Shown: piece by piece, positions 6,092 to 14,384 of the stretch | Position numbering within the stretch: position 1 is the stretch's first letter | How the letters are laid out: every line of letters begins with the position of its first letter | From: Dethiosulfovibrio sp. | GTDB lineage: Bacteria; Synergistota; Synergistia; Synergistales; Dethiosulfovibrionaceae | Length of the DNA stretch: 14,897 nucleotides | Reading direction: 5' to 3' | Assembly: GCA_028709985.1 (NCBI GenBank) | Contig: JAQUTB010000009.1 | Location: forward strand, 1 to 14,897 | Program-made: the position numbers and the translations under genes | The notes under the pieces: generated by a model | The model's database searches: none | Seen by the model: the letters and a program-made list of their open reading frames with translations, nothing else | What the model was told of the DNA's origin: nothing

Positions 6092-7669
6092 GTGTTGTTT
6101 GACGTTTTATTTAACGATGCTTTGATTGTGAACGGCGTTGGTTCAGACACGTTCCGTGCCGACGTCGCGGTTCTGGGTGGTGAGATAGCGGCAATAGGCC
6201 ACGATCTTGGCTTCGCCAGGGAGATCGTCGACCTACGTGGTCTGTATCTGGCTCCTGGATTTGTAGACATCCACGGACACTCGGAGCTCCGGGCTATGGT
6301 TGATCCTGGGCTCTACCCTAAGCTCCTTCAGGGTTACACCACTGAGCTGGGAGGCAACTGCGGTGTAGGGTTGGCCCCAGTTCGCCCCGAAGGCAGGGCC
6401 GATCTGGCTAAAGAGGTCTCTGGGATACTGGGCCTTGGGCCTTCCGACTGGCCCTGGAGCTCTTTCCCAGAGCTGTTGGACCATCTGGGATCGATGGACT
6501 TCGGCCTTGACCTGGGACTTTTAGTCCCACACGGTCCCCTCAGGCGCTTCGTCATGGGAGGTAGGTCCTGCCAGTCCGCCACGGCGGAGGACCTTCGCCA
6601 GATGGGGCTACTGCTCGATCAGGCCATGGATGCCGGGGCCTTTGGCCTCTCCACAGGGCTTTTTTACGACCCCTGCTGCTACTGTGACGGCAGAGAGCTC
6701 GAGGCCCTTTTCTCCGTGGTGGCGGCCCGAGGAGGGCTGGTCTCGGTCCACCAGCGCAGCGAGGGCGACGGCATTCTCGACTCCCTCGAGGAGATCCTGT
6801 CTCCCGCCGAGAGGACCGGAGCCAGGCTACAGATATCCCACCTCAAGATAGGTGGCAGACGAAACGCCCACAAGTTGGAGGCGGTATTGAACAGAATAGG
6901 AGCGGCGGTCGACTCAGGTGTGGACGTCGCCTTCGACCAATATCCCTACTCAGCTGGCTCCACGTCGCTGTACAGCCTGTTGCCCCCTAGATGGATGGGG
7001 CTTGACTTTAGTCTGCTAAGGCGGTCTCTCTGTGATAAAGTAGATAGATCCATCATAAGGGAGGAGATGGAGAACCCGGATGGCTGGGACGGGGTACACT
7101 CTCTGGTCGGTTGGGGCGGAATATACCTGACCTCCGCTCAGAGGGAGGAGCATCAGCCATACCTGGGTAAAAGCCTGGAGGAGATAGGCGGCATGAGAGA
7201 GGAGGATCCTTTCGATTCGTTCTTTTATCTCCTGTCGGAGGAGGGGAAGGCGTTGACCATGATTGACTTTATCACCTCCGACGAAATGGTGGACAGGATC
7301 ATGGCTCACCCGCTCCAGATGTTCGGGACCGACGGCCTTTACTCTCCCTGCCCTCATCCCAGGACCTTCGGCTGTTCCTACAGGGTCCTTGGGGATTACG
7401 TGAGAGGCGGAAAGCTCTCCCTGTCGGAGGCGGTGAACAAACTATCCTCGAGGCCAGCGGCCAGAATGGGCCTTACCGACAGAGGAACCATTCAGGTCGG
7501 TAAAAAGGCGGACCTGGTGGCTCTGGACGTGGATGCCATGGCTAATCTGGCGGACTACGGCCATCCCGACAGGATCGGGGAGGGCATACCTTTAGTCTGG
7601 GTAGGTGGAAAGCTGTCGGTCAGGGACAAGACGGTCGTAGGGTTGGGAGGGCGGTTGCTAAGGAGGTGA
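6092..7669 (+). CDS. N-acyl-D-amino-acid deacylase (D-aminoacylase family amidohydrolase)
   Basis: 525-residue zinc amidohydrolase that would remove the N-acyl group from an N-acyl-D-amino acid or related compound in the cytoplasm. The metal and catalytic residues known from D-aminoacylase are in place: HGH (His61, His63), GGNCG (Cys90), SVHQRSEG (His220), ISHLK (His250) and GTDG (Asp414). The N-terminal beta-sandwich strand (FDVLFNDALIVNG) and the C-terminal GTIQVGKKADLVALD segment are typical of the amidohydrolase fold. The start is GTG at 6092 with AGAGGG five bases upstream; TTG 6095 is also possible. It lies 79 bases after the TrpB-like gene across a hairpin. Palindromic element copy 2 begins seven bases after its stop. 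Substrate specificity, including D- versus L-configuration, cannot be decided here. Confidence 0.88.
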   Translation: MLFDVLFNDALIVNGVGSDTFRADVAVLGGEIAAIGHDLGFAREIVDLRGLYLAPGFVDIHGHSELRAMVDPGLYPKLLQGYTTELGGNCGVGLAPVRPEGRADLAKEVSGILGLGPSDWPWSSFPELLDHLGSMDFGLDLGLLVPHGPLRRFVMGGRSCQSATAEDLRQMGLLLDQAMDAGAFGLSTGLFYDPCCYCDGRELEALFSVVAARGGLVSVHQRSEGDGILDSLEEILSPAERTGARLQISHLKIGGRRNAHKLEAVLNRIGAAVDSGVDVAFDQYPYSAGSTSLYSLLPPRWMGLDFSLLRRSLCDKVDRSIIREEMENPDGWDGVHSLVGWGGIYLTSAQREEHQPYLGKSLEEIGGMREEDPFDSFFYLLSEEGKALTMIDFITSDEMVDRIMAHPLQMFGTDGLYSPCPHPRTFGCSYRVLGDYVRGGKLSLSEAVNKLSSRPAARMGLTDRGTIQVGKKADLVALDVDAMANLADYGHPDRIGEGIPLVWVGGKLSVRDKTVVGLGGRLLRR

Positions 7670-7675
7670 TATTTT

Positions 7676-7923
7676 GGAATCTCTAAAAACACATTCCTCG
7701 GAGAGACCGTTCCGCCTGCGCCCTTGTCTCGCCCGGGCGTATACTCGACCTGCCTGTTCCGTACGAACCGCCTCGGAGGGCACGTCCTGTGCCCCCTCGG
7801 CTTGGGGCGACGTCCTGTCGCCCCATTCGTACTACACAACGGCAGGTCGAGTATACGGGCTCGAAGGGGCTTCGTCGGAACGGTCTCTCCGAGGAGACTG
7901 GAGCGTGCTTTTTTAGAGATGCC
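7676..7923 (+). repeat. 248-bp palindromic structured element, copy 2
   Basis: Second copy of the element at 1690-1937, same orientation and length. Ends are GG-A-ATCTCTAAAAA (7676-7689) and TTTTTAGAGAT-G-CC (7910-7923). The 18-bp helix (7697 onward with its partner ending at 7893) and the 17-bp CGTATACTCGACCTGCC helix are both perfect here. Against copy 1, paired positions have changed together: CGCTCCG/CGGAGCG became CGTTCCG/CGGAACG, and TATTTTC/GAAAATA became TATACTC/GAGTATA. The tip hairpins with GTCCT loops are identical. The element fills most of the gap between the deacylase and dctP. Open frames cross it but have no ribosome-binding site or recognisable product. Confidence 0.88.
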
Positions 7924-7992
7924 TATTGTTTTTCCCTGTGGTTCTCCAGAGTACAGTCAGAGAAATTCACCTATAAAAGGAGGAATATGAGA

Positions 7993-9039
7993 ATGAACCG
8001 TAAAACTATGATCGTCGCGATGGCACTGGTGTTTGCCCTTACGACCTCCGCTATGGCGGGACCGAAGGTGCTTAAACTGGCTCACCTCAACCCACAACAG
8101 CCCTTCGAAAACGCTACAGGAGCTATGGCGGCGGTGTTCAAGAGCATGGTTGAGGCCGGTACGAACGGATCGGTCCAGGTCACCCTTTTCCCAGCGGGGC
8201 AGCTGGGCAACGAGAGGGAGACCATGGAGCAGGTCAAGATCGGCGTGGTCCAGAGCTATATATCCTCCGCCGGTGGAATGGCCCCCTTCTATCCCCTCTA
8301 CGGTGTGCTGGACATACCCTTTGCCGTACCTAACTATGCCGTAGCCTGGAAGGTCTTCGACGGCTCTTTCGGCGACTACCTTAAAGAGGACATCCGTCAG
8401 GCGACGGGTTTCAGGGTGTTGGGATTCGGCGAGGCCGGTGGCTTCTTCCAGCTCTCCAACAGTAAAAAGCCAATCGAGACCGTGGACGACATGAAGGGGC
8501 TTAAGATGAGGACCATGACCCTTCCGACCCACCAGAACCTGATGAAGACCTACGGTGCTGCCGCCACCCCCATAGCCTGGGCTGAGGTCTACACCGCCCT
8601 CCAGACTGGCGTTGCTGACGGACAGCACAACCCCCTTCCCATAGTGCTTCTCGGGAAGCTCTTCGAGGTTCAGAAGTACCTCACACTCACCAACCACATC
8701 TACAGCACCTACTGCTGGGTTATGAACGACGAGTTCTGGAACGGCCTCACCGATAACGAGAAGGACGTCATAAACTCCTCCGCCATGACCGCTATAGTGG
8801 CCGGCCGTGGGCTTAACAGGATCATAGAGGGATCGGACAAAGGCCTTCCCACCATCATAGAGAAGGGCATGAAGGTCAACACTCCCTCCCCCGAGGCCAT
8901 GGAGAAGTTTAGGGAGATGGGCAAGGAATCGGCCATGTCCTTTATAAAGGAAAATTTCGGAGACAAGGGCGTCGAGATAGCCGACCTCTACCTCAAGGCC
9001 ATCGACGAGGCTGTGGCAGAGATAAACCCGGTCAACTAG
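7993..9039 (+). CDS. dctP: TRAP transporter solute-binding protein, DctP family
   Basis: 348-residue secreted or periplasmic binding protein for a tripartite ATP-independent transporter, which takes up carboxylates using an ion gradient. It has a clear signal peptide: MNRK, a hydrophobic stretch to about residue 20, then cleavage after AMA (residue 22). Family features are KLAHLNPQQPFENA at the mature start, KMRTM with Arg173, which in characterised members holds the substrate carboxylate, and TALQTGVADGQHNP (201-214). The ATG at 7993 lies nine bases after GGAGG; the in-frame ATG at 7987 is only three bases away and less likely. Longer in-frame extension runs into the palindromic element and is not credible. 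The gene is followed by dctQ and dctM, making a complete system. Confidence 0.92.
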   Translation: MNRKTMIVAMALVFALTTSAMAGPKVLKLAHLNPQQPFENATGAMAAVFKSMVEAGTNGSVQVTLFPAGQLGNERETMEQVKIGVVQSYISSAGGMAPFYPLYGVLDIPFAVPNYAVAWKVFDGSFGDYLKEDIRQATGFRVLGFGEAGGFFQLSNSKKPIETVDDMKGLKMRTMTLPTHQNLMKTYGAAATPIAWAEVYTALQTGVADGQHNPLPIVLLGKLFEVQKYLTLTNHIYSTYCWVMNDEFWNGLTDNEKDVINSSAMTAIVAGRGLNRIIEGSDKGLPTIIEKGMKVNTPSPEAMEKFREMGKESAMSFIKENFGDKGVEIADLYLKAIDEAVAEINPVN

Positions 9040-9058
9040 TCCTCAAGGGGACGGGCTT

Positions 9059-9637
9059 ATGACCGACGGAAAAAAGAGCGCAGGCCAGGGGATTTTCTCC
9101 CTGGCCCAGCGCCTAGGCGACGGTTTGGAGCGGTTTTTGGAGATACCGGTGCTCATTCTATCTGTGGTTATGACCGTATCGGTGTTGGCTGGGGTGTTTT
9201 TCCGTTATGTGCTGAGGTCCCCACTAGGATGGAGCGAGGAGTTTTCTCGGTACGTGATGATATGGATGGCCTTATTGTCGGTGGCCCTGTGCATATGGAG
9301 ACAGGAGCACGTGGGCGTCACCATGTTCATAAAGAAACTCCCCAGGCTTTTGGCTAAACTTGTGGTTTTCGCCTCAAATTGTCTGATCATGTACTTTTTG
9401 TATATCCTGGTGGTCTACGGCTTCAAGATGGCTGAGAGGGGAAAGGCCCAGATCGCGACCGGGTTGAACACAACTATGGAGTGGTGGCTGATGGCGGTTC
9501 CGGTCAGTGCTTTTGTCTGCATGGTCATGCTTGTCTGTAAGATGGTTCTCGATGTCCGCAGAAAGAACCTGGACGACATACTTATGTCCGAGGAGCTTTT
9601 GGACACCGTTAAAAGAGAGGAAGGCCTCGACTTCTGA
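9059..9637 (+). CDS. dctQ: TRAP transporter small membrane subunit, DctQ family
   Basis: 192-residue membrane protein with about four transmembrane helices (near residues 28-50, 64-80, 95-120 and 142-165). The family signature FFRYVLRSPLGWSEEFSRY followed by IWMALLS is present, and QEHVGVTMF fits the region after helix 2. It pairs with DctM to form the membrane part of the TRAP transporter. A ribosome-binding site AGGGG lies eight bases before the ATG. It is 19 bases after dctP and 22 bases before dctM, so the three genes form one operon. Confidence 0.9.
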   Translation: MTDGKKSAGQGIFSLAQRLGDGLERFLEIPVLILSVVMTVSVLAGVFFRYVLRSPLGWSEEFSRYVMIWMALLSVALCIWRQEHVGVTMFIKKLPRLLAKLVVFASNCLIMYFLYILVVYGFKMAERGKAQIATGLNTTMEWWLMAVPVSAFVCMVMLVCKMVLDVRRKNLDDILMSEELLDTVKREEGLDF

Positions 9638-9659
9638 TCGAGGCGAAGGGGGATTTTAG

Positions 9660-10949
9660 ATGACCGGATTTCTGGGAGCGACCTTCGCCATATTAATAGT
9701 GGTCGGGATGCCCATAGGCTTTGTCCTCGGGGTGGCTGCTCTTTTAGGCATGGAGCAGATGGGAGGAGGGGCCATTTTAAACCTGGTCCCTCAAAGATAC
9801 TTCGCAGGGGTGGATATGTTCACACTCATGGCTATGCCCTTTTTCATCCTCGCAGGGGAGATCATGAACAAGACGGGCATAACCCAGAGGCTGGTTAAAT
9901 TCAGCAACATACTGGTGGGCCACCTACAGGGAGGTCTGGCCCACGCCAACATAGTGGCCTCCATTTTTTTCGCCGGAATCACTGGCTCTGCGGTCAGCGA
10001 CACCGCCGCTATAGGCTCTATGCTCATACCGGCAATGGTGGACGAGGGATACGATAAGGACTTCTCCGCCGCCATAACAGCGGCTTCATCCATTATCGGG
10101 CCCACCATACCGCCGTCGAACATAATGGTCATATACGGGGCCTTTATGCAGGTATCCATAGCGGGGCTCTTCATGACCGGCGTGATCCCAGGGCTTCTCC
10201 TCGGGGTGGCTCTCATGATAATGACCGCTCGGATATCAAAAAAGAGGGGCTATCCGGTAGGAGAGAAGAGGGCGACCATTAAGGAGATGGTCATAGGGCT
10301 CAAAGACGCCACTGTGGCCCTTCTTATGCCTCTTATCATATTGGGTGGGATCCTTTCCGGGATGTTTACCCCCACCGAGGCGGCGGCTATCGCGGTGGCC
10401 TACGCTATGGTGCTCGGATTCTTCGTCTACAGGAACCTCACCCTCAAGGAGCTTCTGCCCATATTCCTGAAGATGGCCCGGACCACTGGAGTGGTGTTTT
10501 TGGTGATAGCGGCGGCCTCCATACTGGGATGGGTCCTGACCATGGAGCAGATACCCATGAAGGTGGCCAACCTCATGCTGAGCATCAGCGACAACCGTTA
10601 CGTTATAATGGGGTTGATCCTGCTTATGCTTATGGTTGTGGGGATGTTCATGGACATAGCAGCGGCCCTAATCATACTTGGCCCCATACTTCACCCTCTG
10701 GCGGTTGAAATGGGATACCATCCCCTTCACTTCGGGATAATCATGGTGCTTGCGCTGAACATAGCCCTCATGAGCCCTCCGGTGGGAGCCTGTCTTTTCG
10801 TGGCCTGCGGCATAAGCAAGCTGAGCCTTGAGCAGATAAGCAAGGAGATATGGCCCTTTATCCTGGCTGAGGTTGCGGTGCTTCTGCTTATAACCTTTGT
10901 TCCGGCTATTCCTCTCGCCCTTCCCAGGGCGATGGGTCTTTTAGGTTGA
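9660..10949 (+). CDS. dctM: TRAP transporter large permease, DctM family
   Basis: 429-residue, highly hydrophobic permease, the usual length for DctM. Recognisable family segments are [16 protein letters not shown] (59-74), [15 protein letters not shown] (106-120), [15 protein letters not shown] (146-160), [11 protein letters not shown] in the middle, and [18 protein letters not shown] and [15 protein letters not shown] towards the end. It catalyses the ion-coupled transport step for substrate delivered by DctP. AAGGGGG lies seven bases upstream of the ATG. YgeY follows after 34 bases, so the transporter and hydrolase are likely in one transcript and may share a substrate. Confidence 0.93.
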   Translation: MTGFLGATFAILIVVGMPIGFVLGVAALLGMEQMGGGAILNLVPQRYFAGVDMFTLMAMPFFILAGEIMNKTGITQRLVKFSNILVGHLQGGLAHANIVASIFFAGITGSAVSDTAAIGSMLIPAMVDEGYDKDFSAAITAASSIIGPTIPPSNIMVIYGAFMQVSIAGLFMTGVIPGLLLGVALMIMTARISKKRGYPVGEKRATIKEMVIGLKDATVALLMPLIILGGILSGMFTPTEAAAIAVAYAMVLGFFVYRNLTLKELLPIFLKMARTTGVVFLVIAAASILGWVLTMEQIPMKVANLMLSISDNRYVIMGLILLMLMVVGMFMDIAAALIILGPILHPLAVEMGYHPLHFGIIMVLALNIALMSPPVGACLFVACGISKLSLEQISKEIWPFILAEVAVLLLITFVPAIPLALPRAMGLLG

Positions 10950-10983
10950 CTTTGATCACAATTTAAAGGAGATGTTTTACCCT

Positions 10984-12192
10984 ATGAAAATCCCTTTTGA
11001 GCAGGTTCTGGCAAAGGCGGAGGAGTACAAAGACGACATGACCCGCTTCCTCAGGGACATGATAGCCATCCCCAGCGAGAGCTGCGAGGAGGAGGGCGTC
11101 ATAAACAGGATCAAGCAGGAGATGGAGAAGGTCGGCTTCGACAAGGTCGAGATAGACCCGATGGGCAACGTCCTGGGCTACGTAGGCCACGGCAAGCACC
11201 TTATCGCCATGGATGCCCACATCGACACAGTCGGCATAGGGGAGATAAAGAACTGGGAGTTCGACCCCTATAAAGGCATGGAGGAAGGGGACGTCATAGG
11301 GGGAAGGGGCGCCAGCGACCAGGAGGGCGGTATGGCGGCCATGGTCTACGCAGGGAAAATCATCAAGGACCTCGGCCTGGAGGACGACTACACACTTTTG
11401 GTCACAGGAACGGTCCAGGAGGAGGACTGCGACGGCCTCTGCTGGCAGTACATCATCGAGGAGGACGGCATCCGCCCCGAGTTCGTCGTCAGCACCGAGC
11501 CCACAAGCTGCCGGATCTACCGTGGTCAGAGGGGCAGGATGGAGATAAAGGTGGAGACCAGGGGAATAAGCTGTCATGGCTCCGCCCCTGAGAGAGGGGA
11601 GAACGCCATATACAAAATGGCTCCCATCATCACCGAGCTCAGGGCCCTTCACGAAAACCTTGGGGACGACGAGTTTTTGGGAAAAGGAAGCCTGACCATA
11701 TCCCAGATCTTCCATAAATCGCCCTCTCGTTGCGCCGTTGCCGACGGATGTACCATCTCCATAGACCGTCGACTCACCTGGGGAGAGACCTGGGAGGGAG
11801 CCTTACAGGAGGTCAGAAACCTCCCGGCGGTCAAAGAGGGAAAGGCGGAGGTGTCGCTCTATACCTACGAGAGGCCGTCATGGACGGGGCTGGTCTACCC
11901 CACTGACTGCTACTTCCCCGCCTGGAAGGTCGAGGAGGACCATCCAGCCTGTCAGGCCCTCATAGAGAGCTACAGGCATCTGTTCGAGAAGGAGCCCGTC
12001 GTGGACAAGTGGACCTTCTCAACCAACGGGGTCTCCATAATGGGCAGACACGGCATCCCGGTCATAGGCTTCGGTCCTGGCAACGAGGAGGAGGCCCACG
12101 CCCCTAACGAGAAGACCTGGAAGAGCCACCTTGTCACCTGTGCCGCCATGTACGCCGTCATCCCCGGGCTGTACGTGGAGGGACAGAAATAG
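10984..12192 (+). CDS. ygeY: YgeY-type M20 metallohydrolase
   Basis: 402-residue cytoplasmic M20 peptidase/deacylase of the YgeY (selenium-metabolism-linked hydrolase) group. The complete dinuclear zinc site is visible: DAHID (His79, Asp81), GRGASDQEG (Asp112), QEED (catalytic Glu146 and ligand Glu147), STEPT (Glu172), SCHGS (His198) and the last ligand His372 in EAHAPNEK. The ATG at 10984 lies 12 bases after AAAGGAG; the in-frame ATG at 10972 abuts that ribosome-binding site and cannot use it. In E. coli ygeY is adjacent to ygeW and ygeX; here ygeW follows directly and no ygeX is present. It would release an amino acid from an N-substituted substrate, but the true substrate of YgeY is not established. 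It is the intact paralogue of the gene at 2074. Confidence 0.88.
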   Translation: MKIPFEQVLAKAEEYKDDMTRFLRDMIAIPSESCEEEGVINRIKQEMEKVGFDKVEIDPMGNVLGYVGHGKHLIAMDAHIDTVGIGEIKNWEFDPYKGMEEGDVIGGRGASDQEGGMAAMVYAGKIIKDLGLEDDYTLLVTGTVQEEDCDGLCWQYIIEEDGIRPEFVVSTEPTSCRIYRGQRGRMEIKVETRGISCHGSAPERGENAIYKMAPIITELRALHENLGDDEFLGKGSLTISQIFHKSPSRCAVADGCTISIDRRLTWGETWEGALQEVRNLPAVKEGKAEVSLYTYERPSWTGLVYPTDCYFPAWKVEEDHPACQALIESYRHLFEKEPVVDKWTFSTNGVSIMGRHGIPVIGFGPGNEEEAHAPNEKTWKSHLVTCAAMYAVIPGLYVEGQK

Positions 12193-12247
12193 ACTAGTCT
12201 CCGACCGCTTTGCGGTGGATTATAGAAAATTGAAAGGGGTTTTTAAG

Positions 12248-13240
12248 ATGAATAGCATATTCCGCGGCAGAGACTTTATCACCTTGGACGAGTGGACCAA
12301 GGAGGAGATAGACACCCTTCTTGAGGTCTCCAAGGACCTCAAGAAAGACTTCGCTATGAACAAGCCCACTCCCTATCTGCCCTACCAGACCGTGTTCCTG
12401 ATGTTCTTCGAGCAGTCCACCAGGACCAGGAACTCTATGGAGGCTGGCATCACCCAACTTGGCGGTCACGCTCACTTCCTGGACACCAGCACCATGCAGG
12501 TGTCTCACGGTGAGGTCGCCAAGGACACCGCCGTCATACTCTCCAGGATGGGTCACGCCATAGCCTGCCGTAACTGCTTCTGGGGTATAGGAAACGCCTA
12601 TCTCCGGGATATGGCCAAGCACTCTGCCGTGCCGATCCTCAACCTCCAGGACGACCTCTATCACCCCATGCAGGGCCTGGCGGACCTTATGACCATCCAG
12701 GAGAAGAGGGGCGGAAACCTGAAAAACCTCAAGGTCTCCATCATATGGGCCTACGCGACAACCCATAAGAAACCTATCTCGGTGCCTCTGACACAGAGCC
12801 TTCTGTTCCCCCGGTACGGCATGGACGTAACTTTGGCCTATCCAGAGGGATACGACCTTCCCGAGTGGGTCATAGAGAAGGCCAAAAAGTACGCCGACCA
12901 CACCGGCGGATCCTTCAGGATCACCCACGACCAGGAGGAGGCCTACAAAGACGCCGACGTGGTCATTCCGAAGAACTGGGGATCATGGGTCAAGAACCCC
13001 AGCACCGACGTTGTCGACGCAGGCCTTGAGGCTAACAAGGGCTGGAAGTGTACCGCCGATCGGTTCGCACTGGCGGACAGGGACTGTATGTACATGCACG
13101 CCCTTCCGGCGGACCGCAAAAACGAGGTCGAGGACTGCGTTATAGACGGCCCCAACTCCATAATCTACGACGAAGCAGAGAACAGGCTCCACACCGCCAA
13201 GGCGGTCATGGTCCTGACCATGGGCGGCAGAGGAAGATAA
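12248..13240 (+). CDS. ygeW: YgeW-type knotted carbamoyltransferase
   Basis: 330-residue member of the aspartate/ornithine carbamoyltransferase superfamily. The carbamoyl-phosphate motif reads STRTR (57-61), HPMQGLAD (139-146) is the HPxQ motif, and MHALPADR (283-290) replaces the usual HCLP loop. Overall it looks like the YgeW group of knotted transcarbamylases. E. coli YgeW is longer, about 396 residues. Known relatives move a carbamoyl group to or from an amino-group substrate. In catabolic clusters they may run toward carbamoyl phosphate, which a carbamate kinase could use for ATP; no such kinase is in the window. ATG 12248 follows AAAGGGG by eight bases. A 117-base in-frame extension back to 12131 overlaps ygeY and is rejected. 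It lies 55 bases after ygeY. Confidence 0.88.
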   Translation: MNSIFRGRDFITLDEWTKEEIDTLLEVSKDLKKDFAMNKPTPYLPYQTVFLMFFEQSTRTRNSMEAGITQLGGHAHFLDTSTMQVSHGEVAKDTAVILSRMGHAIACRNCFWGIGNAYLRDMAKHSAVPILNLQDDLYHPMQGLADLMTIQEKRGGNLKNLKVSIIWAYATTHKKPISVPLTQSLLFPRYGMDVTLAYPEGYDLPEWVIEKAKKYADHTGGSFRITHDQEEAYKDADVVIPKNWGSWVKNPSTDVVDAGLEANKGWKCTADRFALADRDCMYMHALPADRKNEVEDCVIDGPNSIIYDEAENRLHTAKAVMVLTMGGRGR

Positions 13241-13260
13241 CATAAGTTTAAATTAAGTTT

Positions 13261-13300
13261 AGGGGAGGCGGGCTCACCCGGCTCCCCTGGCCCCGTTTTT
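13261..13300 (+). terminator. candidate terminator or attenuator after ygeW
   Basis: AGGGGAG-G-CGGG (13261-13272) pairs with CCCG-G-CTCCCCT (13277-13288) around the loop CTCA, with one G-G mismatch. TTTTT follows at 13296-13300, seven bases beyond the stem. It is an imperfect intrinsic terminator and could separate the ygeW transcript from the BMP/ABC genes or reduce read-through. Just before it, TAAGTTTA is repeated at 13243-13250 and 13254-13261, eleven bases apart. Confidence 0.55.
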
Positions 13301-13322
13301 CCAAATCGAAGGAGGGAAAAAG

Positions 13323-14321
13323 ATGAACACGAAGAAAGCGTTTGTATCGTTGGTGCTAGCGGCATGTGTGGCTCTTATCGGTGTGGTCCCAGGTATGGCG
13401 TCGGACAAAAAGGCTGGTGACTACAAAATAGTGCTGGTGCTCCCTGGTCCCATAAACGACCAGAGCTGGAACGCCACAAACTACGCAGGGCTTCTGGCCT
13501 GCAACGAAAAGCTGGGAACATCAATGGAGTACGTCGAGAACGTGCAGGCGAGCGATTACGAGTCGACCTTCAGAAACTACGCCGAGAGAGGCTACGACCT
13601 CATAATGGCGGCGGGAACCCAGTTCGACGAGGCCGCCAACAGGGTTGCATCCAAATACCCTGACAGCGTTTTCTGCGTGGTCAACGGGATGGTCTCCAAC
13701 GGACCTAACGTCCGTCCCGTCCTCCCCAAGGAATACGAGGCCAGCTACCTGGCTGGGATAATCGCCGGGTTCACCACCAAGACCGGAAAAATAGGGATGG
13801 TCGGTGGATTCCCCAACAAGCTTATGGTCCGCCTCATGAACACCTACGAGTACGGTGTCAGGATAGGAAAACCTGAGGTCTCCGCTAACAGGGCCTACGC
13901 CAACTCCTGGAGCGATGTGGCCCTTGGCAAGCAGATGGCCACCTCCATGATAGACAAGGGAGCGGACGTCCTGTTCTTCTACGCCAACCAGGTCGGACTG
14001 GGAGCCATACAGGCAGCCAAGGAGAAGGGAGTCAAGTTCGTCGGCTTCGCCAGCAACCAAAACGACATAGCCAAGGGCACGGTGGTGGCCAGCGTTTACT
14101 TCGACTTCGCCGCCATGTACACCTGGACCCTCGAGAAGTTCATGGAAGGAACCCTTGCCCCTGAGGTCAACGGAGCGGGAGTCGCCGAGGGCATAGTCAA
14201 GGTTGCTTACACCGACCAGGTCTCCGAGGAGGTCAGAGGATACGTGAAGCAGGCCGAGGAGGCCATCTCCAACGGCAACGTGCTTTACTTCGCCTCTCAG
14301 TTCCCTCAGTCTCTGGATTAA
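13323..14321 (+). CDS. BMP-family ABC transporter substrate-binding protein
   Basis: 332-residue exported binding protein of the basic-membrane-protein (BMP/PnrA/Med) family, periplasmic-binding fold type 1. Characterised members bind nucleosides or purines, and others bind simple solutes. The family start after the signal is KIVLVLPGPINDQSWN, followed by VASKYPDSVFCVVNG and LPKEYEASYLAGIIAG. The N-terminus has KK, a hydrophobic segment, and either an AMA-like signal-peptidase I site near residue 26 (GMAS) or a lipobox-like LAAC ending at Cys15. Continued hydrophobicity after Cys15 favours ordinary signal cleavage, but this is not settled. GGAGGG lies six bases before the ATG. The ABC ATPase gene follows after a terminator. 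Confidence 0.9.
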   Translation: MNTKKAFVSLVLAACVALIGVVPGMASDKKAGDYKIVLVLPGPINDQSWNATNYAGLLACNEKLGTSMEYVENVQASDYESTFRNYAERGYDLIMAAGTQFDEAANRVASKYPDSVFCVVNGMVSNGPNVRPVLPKEYEASYLAGIIAGFTTKTGKIGMVGGFPNKLMVRLMNTYEYGVRIGKPEVSANRAYANSWSDVALGKQMATSMIDKGADVLFFYANQVGLGAIQAAKEKGVKFVGFASNQNDIAKGTVVASVYFDFAAMYTWTLEKFMEGTLAPEVNGAGVAEGIVKVAYTDQVSEEVRGYVKQAEEAISNGNVLYFASQFPQSLD

Positions 14322-14328
14322 CGTTACC

Positions 14329-14363
14329 GGCCGGGACGGGCTCGCCCTCTCCCGGCCTTTTTT
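14329..14363 (+). terminator. intrinsic terminator between BMP gene and ABC ATPase
   Basis: GGCCGGGA (14329-14336) pairs with TCCCGGCC (14350-14357), with an inner GGG/CCC stem, and is followed directly by TTTTTT (14358-14363). It begins eight bases after the BMP stop and ends 21 bases before the ATPase start. Such hairpins commonly lower read-through so the binding protein is made in excess over the membrane components. Confidence 0.85.
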
Positions 14364-14384
14364 GTAGGTGGAGGAGGGCTTTAC

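Noticed and set aside
7674..7990. Open frames through element copy 2, including a 68-codon N-terminal extension of dctP
   Set aside because: The dctP signal peptide begins exactly at the ATG with the good ribosome-binding site at 7993; the extension is translated repeat.
12131..12247. Upstream extension of ygeW overlapping ygeY
   Set aside because: The carbamoyltransferase similarity starts at the ATG at 12248, which has its own ribosome-binding site; the extension is ygeY sequence in another frame.
10984..13240. Selenocysteine codon or SECIS-like element suggested by the YgeY family name
   Set aside because: No in-frame TGA with extended similarity is seen in these genes; the family name reflects genomic association only.
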